Positions 1 to 5,033 of a stretch of 5,033 nucleotides of DNA are shown here, in pieces. The notes under the pieces were generated by a model. It saw only the letters and a program-made list of their open reading frames with translations. It searched no databases and was not told where the DNA came from. Made by a program: the position numbers and the translations under genes. Every line of letters begins with the position of its first letter. Position 1 is the stretch's first letter. Source of the stretch: Sulfurovum sp. (GTDB taxonomy: Bacteria > Campylobacterota > Campylobacteria > Campylobacterales > Sulfurovaceae); the NCBI GenBank assembly GCA_026193735.1, contig JAPHUJ010000335.1, positions 1 to 5,033 on the forward strand, in the 5' to 3' direction.

Positions 1-911
1 ATCAAGTTCAGGAAGTAAGATACATCCTTACAGCTCAACAAGAGGGCAATTTTACTGCAACTCCTGCACATGCGAAAGTAGGAGTGGCTGATCGAAGCAG
101 AAGAGATATATTTGGAATGACCTTTGGAACAAAATGGAAGCAAATAGCGTCTAATAATATAGAGATAGAAGTGTTACCCCAGGCAAAAGAGAGTGACCTA
201 GTGGGTGACTTTACGGTGGATACAACGATCGATGCACAAGAAGTCAAAGCCAATAAGCCAGTAAATCTTACAGTCAAGATAGAAGGAAAAGGGAATCTGG
301 AAAGTTTTGAATTCCCTAAATATGAGATAGATAGGGTAACAGTTTATAGTGATGAAGCGAAGATTGAAACTAAGGTTGTAGATGGTGAACTTTACAGCAG
401 CTATAGTAAAAGTTTTGCCTTTATCTCAGAAGAAGATTTTAGTATCCCTGCACGAAGTTTTTCTATGTTAACTCCTGAGAATAATCAATTAAAAGAATTG
501 AATGTCAACGCATATGATATTACTATCAAAAAATCATCTACCTCTTCTTTACCATCTGTCACACCTACTACAAATGGTATGGTTCAAACAAAGATAGCAC
601 AATCTTTACCTAGCCAGGAAGAGGATAAGGAAAAACGAATTGAAGTCAAAGGTATAACATGGTGGATGTTGGCAGTAGCCTTTGCTTTAGGTATGCTATT
701 TATGTTTGTTTTAAGATGGCTGCCTAGTTTAACAAGTCGAAAATCAAGTCCTTATAAAGAGTCAGAAGCGTTGAAAATACTCTATGGTCATATGAGTGAA
801 GATGCGCAAATAGAAGAGATGGTACGTAAACTGTATGCCCGTAAAAATGGTGATAAAACTGTAGATATAGATAGAAAAGTACTCAAAGAGATGGTAGAGC
901 GTTATAGATAA
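1..911 (+). CDS. batD: BatD-family membrane protein (aerotolerance/oxygen-tolerance type), C-terminal part
   Basis: The reading frame is open from the left edge (first whole codon at 3) to TAA at 909-911, giving 302 visible residues; the N-terminus is outside the window. The GTG at 84 lies inside the conserved domain and is not the real start. Visible residues 5-26 (VRYILTAQQEGNFTATPAHA and on) resemble the end of a BatD beta-domain. A second such domain follows at about 75-165, with the family-like turn EEDFSIPARSF near 144-154. A Ser/Thr-rich linker leads to one hydrophobic segment at about 220-240 (begins WWMLAVAFAL), followed by a charged tail of about 60 residues. BatD proteins are bitopic envelope proteins usually encoded with MoxR ATPase, DUF58 and von Willebrand A (BatA/BatB) genes. 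The large beta-rich part is expected in the periplasm and the tail in the cytoplasm. The precise molecular role of BatD is not settled. Its partner genes would lie upstream, outside the window. The family call rests on pattern and topology, without a profile search. Confidence 0.8.
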   Translation, partial: QVQEVRYILTAQQEGNFTATPAHAKVGVADRSRRDIFGMTFGTKWKQIASNNIEIEVLPQAKESDLVGDFTVDTTIDAQEVKANKPVNLTVKIEGKGNLESFEFPKYEIDRVTVYSDEAKIETKVVDGELYSSYSKSFAFISEEDFSIPARSFSMLTPENNQLKELNVNAYDITIKKSSTSSLPSVTPTTNGMVQTKIAQSLPSQEEDKEKRIEVKGITWWMLAVAFALGMLFMFVLRWLPSLTSRKSSPYKESEALKILYGHMSEDAQIEEMVRKLYARKNGDKTVDIDRKVLKEMVERYR

Positions 912-943
912 GACTTCACTGCAAAACAGATTAAAAAGAGGCT

Positions 944-1019
944 GATGAGAGAGTGATATTTTGGACTGCAAATTGTAGTTTAGTCTAAAATATCATGTAA
1001 GGTATTGGCCTCTCTCATC
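944..1019. terminator. Long imperfect inverted repeat at the batD/tyrA convergent junction, probable terminator
   Basis: Bases 954-967 pair with 982-995 over 14 positions, with one G-T pair (963/986), around a 14-base loop. Outside this, 944-953 (gatgagagag) pairs perfectly with 1010-1019 (ctctctcatc). The right side has an extra 14 unpaired bases (996-1009). On the minus strand the structure is followed after six bases by a run of five T (complement of 933-937), which fits termination of tyrA transcripts. On the plus strand no T-run follows, so its effect on batD transcripts is less certain. The right arms lie within the last codons of tyrA, so translating ribosomes would compete with folding. 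The pairing is seen directly; the terminator function is inferred. Confidence 0.55.
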
Positions 1020-1825
1020 CAATCATTCAGTGTTTCCCACTCTTCATTTTCTACCATTTTTTGACACTTTTTAAGTTCTGATTGAAATGAATTGATCGCT
1101 TCAAGTACATTGGTCTTGTTCTGTCTAAAGATATCTTCCCACATATTAGGTGATGATTTTGCGATACGGCTCATGTCTTTAAAACCACCGCCTGCAAGAG
1201 CAATAATACTTTTCGAAGCTTCTTGCGCCATGACGGAATTTGCCAATGCATAACTTACTGCATGTGGCATATGAGAGATGAAAGCAGCATGTTTATCATG
1301 CTCTTTAGAACCCATGCAGACGATGTTCATACCGATGTCAGTAAAAAGTTTTTTAGCAACATTTTGTTGATGCTCTCCACTTTTCTCAAGGTCACAAAGT
1401 ACAACAACTTTGCCAGTATAGAGGTCATCAAGTGCAGCAGTAGGACCAAACTTTTCGGTACCTGTCATAGGGTGGGCAGCCACAAAATTATCTCTTATAT
1501 CAGAAGGGATAGAAAGAGATATCTTTTCTTTAGTACTTCCCAAGTCGATGACGGTACATGTGTCATTGAGCGAGCCTAACTGATTTATAACAGAGATAAT
1601 ACCATCGACAGGTATGCTTAAGAAGATGATATCACAGCTTTTAAGTGCCTCAAGGGAGGTACAGATCTCATCTACAAGACCCAGTTTAAGTGCATCAGAA
1701 CAATGAAGTTCGTTATGATCCAAGCCAACAAAGGAATAATCTTTAGAATGTTTTTTAAGTGCGAGACTTAAAGAACCACCCATAAGCCCTAAACCAACTA
1801 TACCGACTTTGATTTTGGCCATCAT
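980..1825 (-). CDS. tyrA: Prephenate dehydrogenase (TyrA)
   Basis: A complete 281-residue protein that should oxidatively decarboxylate prephenate to 4-hydroxyphenylpyruvate in tyrosine biosynthesis, in the cytoplasm. The N-terminal Rossmann fold carries VGIVGLGLMGGS (GxGxxG at 11-16). An aspartate ends the second strand (D36 in GLDHNE), which suggests NAD rather than NADP. Catalytic-region motifs follow: DLGSTK (94-99, with S97), AAHPMTGTEKFG (116-127, with H118), and the helical dimerisation domain with FISHMPHAVSYALA (182-195) and GGGFKDMSRIAKSSPNMW (212-229, with R220). There is no fused chorismate mutase and no C-terminal ACT domain, so it is the short monofunctional form; feedback control by an ACT domain is not expected. 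Two adjacent ATG codons (1823-1825 and 1820-1822) are possible starts; an in-frame stop at 1835-1837 excludes any longer form. It is divergent from bamA and convergent with batD, so it appears monocistronic at its 5' end. An arogenate-preferring enzyme cannot be excluded from sequence alone. Confidence 0.95.
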   Translation of the reverse strand: MMAKIKVGIVGLGLMGGSLSLALKKHSKDYSFVGLDHNELHCSDALKLGLVDEICTSLEALKSCDIIFLSIPVDGIISVINQLGSLNDTCTVIDLGSTKEKISLSIPSDIRDNFVAAHPMTGTEKFGPTAALDDLYTGKVVVLCDLEKSGEHQQNVAKKLFTDIGMNIVCMGSKEHDKHAAFISHMPHAVSYALANSVMAQEASKSIIALAGGGFKDMSRIAKSSPNMWEDIFRQNKTNVLEAINSFQSELKKCQKMVENEEWETLNDWMREANTLHDILD

Positions 1826-1828
1826 ATA

Positions 1829-1836
1829 CCTACCTC
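1829..1836 (-). promoter_or_regulatory. Ribosome binding site of tyrA
   Basis: On the minus strand this reads GAGGTAGG. The GAGG part lies 7 bases from the first ATG (1823-1825) and 10 from the second, while the second AGG lies 3 and 6 bases away. Spacing therefore does not decide firmly between the two starts; the GAGG copy favours the first ATG. Confidence 0.6.
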
Positions 1837-1848
1837 ATTTTTTGAAAG

Positions 1849-1857
1849 AGTATAGCA
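1849..1857 (-). promoter_or_regulatory. Probable extended -10 promoter element of tyrA
   Basis: On the minus strand this reads TGCTATACT, a TGn-extended -10 box close to the consensus TGnTATAAT. It would place the transcript start near 1841-1843, giving a short leader of about 17 bases that still contains the ribosome binding site. No good -35 box is seen at the usual distance, which fits both extended -10 promoters and the weak -35 usage described for Campylobacterota sigma-70 promoters. This is a motif-based inference. Confidence 0.5.
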
Positions 1858-1898
1858 TGATTTCTCTGTTTCTTATCCGCTTCTTATTGAAATAAAGA

Positions 1899-1904
1899 TA
1901 AAAT
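1899..1904 (+). promoter_or_regulatory. Possible -10 element of the bamA promoter
   Basis: TAAAAT (within gataaaatat) sits 27 bases before the bamA ATG. A transcript starting near 1910-1912 would keep the AAGG ribosome binding site at 1921-1924. T-rich patches lie upstream (about 1861-1888), as in Campylobacterota sigma-70 promoters, and no clear -35 box is seen. TATACT at 1915-1920 is closer to the -10 consensus, but it would put the transcript start after the ribosome binding site and its spacing from TTGAAA (1887-1892) is 22 bases, so it is less likely. Confidence 0.35.
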
Positions 1905-1931
1905 ATTAGCAAATTATACTAAGGCTTAACT

Positions 1932-4262
1932 ATGATAAAAAAGATATCGCTTTTTAAGGTATTACCTTTCCAGATATTGGTTTCTTGGATGCTAATAGGT
2001 TCCTTACTTTTGGCTCAAAAAGTGACACAGATTAAATTTGAAGGCCTTGCGCATCTTTCTCCAACGGTTGCAAAAGAAATCGCAGGTATCCGTGTTGGTG
2101 ATGAAATAAATGCTGGAAAAATAAATGATTCCATCAAAAACTTTTTCTCACAAGGATATTTTAAAGATGTGTGGGTGGATCAAAATGGTGGCGTACTTAT
2201 TTATCATTTTAAAGAAAAATTGGCTGTCGCGAATATTGAGATTAAAGGGTATGGATCAGGTGATGACGGTACAAAACTTTTAGAAGGTATAGGCCTTAAA
2301 AAAGGTGATTTGTATGATGATAGACGTGTTAAAAAAGCGAAAAGAACACTTATTGCCAAGTTGGAAAGTCAAGGTTATTATGACACTGTTGTTGATGTGA
2401 GTACAACCCCTGTAGGAGAAAGCAGTGTTTCTCTTGTCTTTGATGTGAACAAAGGTGAGAAGATCATTATTCAGAAACAAAACTTTGTAGGTGCCGAGAA
2501 ATTAGATCAAAGTGATATTGAATTAGACCTTGCAAACAAAGAAAAAGATTGGTTTGGCTGGATGCCTTGGAGAAATAATGGTGAAGCTACTGTAGATCAA
2601 CTTGAATATGATGCATATAGAGTAAAAGATGTATATATGAAAAGTGGTTATCTGGATGCTTATGTAAGTAAACCTCTTATGAGAGTCGATTTCGGTTCAT
2701 ATAATGCAGAAGTGGATTATCAGATAAAAGAAGGTATACAATATCGTGTAGGAACCATTGGTATCACACAAGAGGTTGCAGGACTTAATACGGAAGATCT
2801 AAAAGAGTTGCTTACACTCAAAGAGGGTAGGATATTCAACATCAAGCGTATGCGTAAAGATATAAAACTTTTAGAAGAAGAAGTGGGCAATCTTGGATAT
2901 GCTTTTGCTAAGGTATCTCCACAAATGCATAAAGATCCTGAACAGAAGATCATTAACCTGCAGTATGTGGTTCAACCGGGAGATGTAGTGACTATCAACG
3001 ATGTTATTATAGCTGGTAATGACACTACAAAAGACAGAGTTATCCGTCGTTATATCTATTTGGCACCTGGTGATAAGTTTAATGCTAGAGATCTTAAAGA
3101 CTCAAAGAATGCATTGGGAAGAACAGGATTTTTTGAAAATGTAGATATACAAAGTCAGAGAGTATCAGCGGATAAGATCAACTTGCTTGTTAATGTGAAA
3201 GAAACTTCTACGGGCACCATCTCTGCAGGTGGTGGATATGGAAGTTATGAAGGTTTGATGGTCAATGCTTCTATCTCAGATAAAAATATATTTGGTTCAG
3301 GTATTAACACTACTTTAGGTTTCGAAGTTTCAAAAATTTCAACAAACTATAATATCTCTTTTGTGAATCCGAAAGTTTGGGACAGTATGTATAGTTTTGG
3401 ACTAAGTTTTTATAAAAAACAATATGAATATTATAATTTTACTCAAGACCAACTTGGAGGTTCAATTACTTTAGGTAGAGAATTTTTAAGACATTTTCAT
3501 GCTTCTGTCGGAGCAGGATATGTTGATAATCAATCAGAAGCAAATGATAACAATACAACATCGTTTGTGGACGGTAATATCACTTTTTATGATCCTTATG
3601 GCTTATACAATGATAAATATAAAAAATCTTCATTGTTTGCCAGTATTTCTTTTGACAATACAGATGATTATTATGTTCCAAGAGAAGGGATGATCGCTTC
3701 TATCAATTTAGAATATGCAAGTCTATCCGGAGATGATTTTAATAGTACTGTAGGAAGTGGTGAAGAGAATGGTTATGGTGAGTTTATTAAAGCATCAGGA
3801 AAATTCGGATTTTATTATGGCCTAAATGATTGGATAGATTATGATCTTATTTTACGGGTGAAGGCAAGAGCAACAACCATTGAAGGAGGAGATAATGAAA
3901 AGCTCCCTATTGCAGAAAAACTCTTTTTGGGTGGTATAGGCAGTGTAAGGGGATATCAGCCTTATTCTCTTTCTCCAGAAGATGAATACGGGAATAGGCT
4001 TGGTGGTAGGAAAAATGCTTCTGCTACAATAGAAGCCAGTATTCCTCTTTCTGAGGCAGCAAAAATGAGACTTGCATTCTTCTATGATTATGGTATGATC
4101 GGTGAAAATAGTTTTAATGAGATCACGAGATCTTCAGCGGGTATGGTTGTGGAGTGGCAATCAGGATTTGGTCCTATTAATCTTGTTTTTGCTCAAGCAC
4201 TTGATGATGAGATAGGAGATGAAACAGCGGTATTTGAGTTCTCTATGGGAACGAAGTTTTAG
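1932..4262 (+). CDS. bamA: Outer membrane protein assembly factor BamA (Omp85)
   Basis: A complete 776-residue Omp85 protein that should fold and insert beta-barrel proteins into the outer membrane as the core of the BAM complex. A signal peptide (KK then a hydrophobic stretch to LLLA) probably ends at A28/Q29. Five POTRA domains follow at about 29-96, 97-176, 178-270, 272-352 and 354-424. Typical signs include the KFEGL and IAGN strand starts, SQGYF, SGYLDA and GRTGFF helices, and DWFGW at 206-210 in POTRA3. The barrel covers about 425-776, beginning TGTISAGGGYGSYEG. The L6-loop motif VRGY is at 672-675 (in GGIGSVRGYQPYSL). The last strand ends FEFSMGTKF, with the C-terminal aromatic residue of a beta-signal. 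The length is close to E. coli BamA (810). An in-frame stop at 1920-1922 makes ATG 1932 the first possible start, and AAGG at 1921-1924 lies 7 bases before it. The paralogue TamA has three POTRA domains and is less likely. No BAM lipoprotein gene lies nearby in the window. Confidence 0.97.
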   Translation: MIKKISLFKVLPFQILVSWMLIGSLLLAQKVTQIKFEGLAHLSPTVAKEIAGIRVGDEINAGKINDSIKNFFSQGYFKDVWVDQNGGVLIYHFKEKLAVANIEIKGYGSGDDGTKLLEGIGLKKGDLYDDRRVKKAKRTLIAKLESQGYYDTVVDVSTTPVGESSVSLVFDVNKGEKIIIQKQNFVGAEKLDQSDIELDLANKEKDWFGWMPWRNNGEATVDQLEYDAYRVKDVYMKSGYLDAYVSKPLMRVDFGSYNAEVDYQIKEGIQYRVGTIGITQEVAGLNTEDLKELLTLKEGRIFNIKRMRKDIKLLEEEVGNLGYAFAKVSPQMHKDPEQKIINLQYVVQPGDVVTINDVIIAGNDTTKDRVIRRYIYLAPGDKFNARDLKDSKNALGRTGFFENVDIQSQRVSADKINLLVNVKETSTGTISAGGGYGSYEGLMVNASISDKNIFGSGINTTLGFEVSKISTNYNISFVNPKVWDSMYSFGLSFYKKQYEYYNFTQDQLGGSITLGREFLRHFHASVGAGYVDNQSEANDNNTTSFVDGNITFYDPYGLYNDKYKKSSLFASISFDNTDDYYVPREGMIASINLEYASLSGDDFNSTVGSGEENGYGEFIKASGKFGFYYGLNDWIDYDLILRVKARATTIEGGDNEKLPIAEKLFLGGIGSVRGYQPYSLSPEDEYGNRLGGRKNASATIEASIPLSEAAKMRLAFFYDYGMIGENSFNEITRSSAGMVVEWQSGFGPINLVFAQALDDEIGDETAVFEFSMGTKF

Positions 4263-4270
4263 ATCTACGA

Positions 4271-4305
4271 GTATAAAAGGGCAAGGACCTTTCCTTGCCC
4301 TATAC
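4271..4305. terminator. Rho-independent terminator hairpin between bamA and the Ppx/GppA gene
   Basis: GGGCAAGGA (4279-4287) pairs perfectly with TCCTTGCCC (4292-4300) around the loop CCTT. The flanks gtata (4271-4275) and tatac (4301-4305) also pair, leaving AAA (4276-4278) unpaired. On the minus strand the GC-rich stem is followed directly by TTTTATAC, a proper terminator for the Ppx/GppA gene that ends at 4314. On the plus strand the downstream sequence is AT-rich (tatacacaatatttt) without an immediate T-run, so it may stop bamA transcripts less efficiently. It is probably bidirectional. Confidence 0.85.
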
Positions 4306-4313
4306 ACAATATT

Positions 4314-5033
4314 TTAAATTCCCAACACTTTATTTTTAGGTAAGGCACTTTCATCTTTTATAATAATGGCAAACGGTATAGGTTTTGCTAAGTCTTTGAT
4401 CTTTTCTTTTGCAAGATAAAGGGGTTTGTCAGATATGATACGCAGCGTTTTGTTATCATAGTTAAATTCTATGCTTGCACTATTGGAAGCTTCATGCAGA
4501 AGCACGGTAAGGGTATAGATAAAATTTAACCAAAGTACGGCTGTTTTCTGCGGAAGAAGAGATTTGTACTGTTCAAAGAGAGGTTTGTTTATAAGTTCTT
4601 TACCATACATACGCAAAAGTAAAGATATAAGAACTATCTCTTCGTGAGTAAAACCATAATTTAGTTCTTGTATAGCAATATAAAAAGCATGCTGATGGGA
4701 TTTGTACACCGTAAGCGTTTTTCCAATGCTTGAGAGTGTTAAAGCATACAATAGCTCTTTTTCATACTCCCTATTATCTTTAATTTCAGATTGAAGCACA
4801 GAGTAAAGTTGTGTAGCTAGTTTTCGTTTTGTTTTTCGATTTTTTTCTATAGTAATTTGAGGTTTAAACCTGTCTAGTATGGATACAATGCTGGGATTGA
4901 CGGTACTTGGAAACTTCAGTGCATCATCTCTAAGGAATTGTTCTAAAAATACACCTTCCCTTACTCCCGCAGCACTGGAAATAACAGTCTGTGTACCTAT
5001 GTGAGAAAGTATTTCATTAAAGATGAGTGCACC
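4314..5033 (-). CDS. Ppx/GppA-family phosphatase, C-terminal part
   Basis: The frame is open on the minus strand from the right edge to TAA at 4314-4316, giving 239 visible residues. The GTG at 4797-4799 (visible V79) is internal and not the start; the N-terminal actin-like domain lies mostly outside the window. The first residues, GALIFNEILSHIG, followed by SSAAGVREGVFLEQ (19-32), match the end of the Ppx/GppA nucleotide-binding domain, where the family reads roughly SxGGAL then S..G.REG. After this comes the helical C-terminal domain, with KSHQHAFYIAIQELNYGFTHEE (111-132) matching the HKH-YL--GF--EE pattern. Family members hydrolyse inorganic polyphosphate (Ppx) or pppGpp (GppA) in the cytoplasm; which activity applies cannot be decided here. 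Several HD-like residues of the helical domain look replaced (LSSIG at 100-104 where relatives have LHDIG; RMYGK at 141-145 where relatives have RYHRK). The gene is convergent with bamA and shares its terminator. Confidence 0.85.
   Translation of the reverse strand, partial: GALIFNEILSHIGTQTVISSAAGVREGVFLEQFLRDDALKFPSTVNPSIVSILDRFKPQITIEKNRKTKRKLATQLYSVLQSEIKDNREYEKELLYALTLSSIGKTLTVYKSHQHAFYIAIQELNYGFTHEEIVLISLLLRMYGKELINKPLFEQYKSLLPQKTAVLWLNFIYTLTVLLHEASNSASIEFNYDNKTLRIISDKPLYLAKEKIKDLAKPIPFAIIIKDESALPKNKVLGI

Noticed and set aside
84..911. A 275-residue gene starting at GTG 84
   Set aside because: The frame is open upstream to the window edge and the upstream residues continue the BatD beta-domain, so GTG 84 is an internal valine codon.
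762..971. 69-residue minus-strand frame over the end of batD
   Set aside because: It is antisense to the batD tail, with a composition expected from complementing AT-rich coding DNA (Ile, Tyr, Phe, Leu rich) and no recognisable family.
918..972. Direct repeat actgcaaa at 918-925 and 965-972, considered as a target-site duplication
   Set aside because: Only 8 bases match, the enclosed 39 bases carry no transposon ends, and the inverted repeat with tyrA explains this region better.
1223..1579. 118-residue open frame on the plus strand within tyrA
   Set aside because: It is antisense to a well-conserved part of tyrA, rich in Cys, His, Met and Ser without any domain pattern, and has no supporting context.
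1887..1920. TTGAAA and TATACT as a -35/-10 pair for bamA
   Set aside because: The spacing is 22 bases, and the transcript would start after the ribosome binding site.
3499..3693. 64-residue plus-strand frame inside bamA
   Set aside because: It is an out-of-frame shadow of the barrel-coding region with no domain signal.
4314..4799. A separate 161-residue gene starting at GTG 4799
   Set aside because: The same frame continues without a stop to the right edge and encodes the Ppx/GppA GVREGVFL region, so this is only the C-terminal part of a longer gene.

Overview
The window looks like AT-rich chromosomal DNA from a member of the Campylobacterota (Sulfurovum/Sulfurimonas-like). This is inferred from three things: the low-GC codon use, the sequence character of the proteins, and a divergent tyrA/bamA pair, which I recall from Campylobacter jejuni (Cj0130/Cj0129c). 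No phylogenetic test was possible here.

Layout from left to right: (1) positions 1-911, plus strand, the 3' part of a BatD-type membrane protein gene, cut by the left edge; (2) positions 912-1019, a long imperfect inverted repeat that lies between this gene and the convergent tyrA and runs into the last codons of tyrA; (3) positions 980-1825, minus strand, tyrA (prephenate dehydrogenase, tyrosine biosynthesis); (4) positions 1826-1931, a 106-bp divergent promoter region; (5) positions 1932-4262, plus strand, bamA, the outer-membrane beta-barrel assembly factor, with signal peptide, five POTRA domains, a 16-strand-type barrel with the VRGY motif, and a C-terminal phenylalanine; (6) positions 4271-4305, a strong GC-rich terminator hairpin between convergent genes; (7) positions 4314-5033, minus strand, the C-terminal part of a Ppx/GppA-family phosphatase gene, cut by the right edge.

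Functionally these are housekeeping genes of the envelope (BatD, BamA), amino-acid synthesis (TyrA) and polyphosphate/(p)ppGpp metabolism (Ppx/GppA). The genes alternate in direction (+, -, +, -), so each seems to be transcribed separately here: one divergent promoter region serves tyrA and bamA, and two convergent junctions each carry a hairpin. I see no mobile element, CRISPR array, RNA gene, toxin-antitoxin pair or defence system, and no support for a previously undescribed system. The most notable details are the inverted repeat that resembles a copy of the tyrA 3' end lacking 14 bases, and the apparent loss of HD-motif residues in the Ppx/GppA helical domain.
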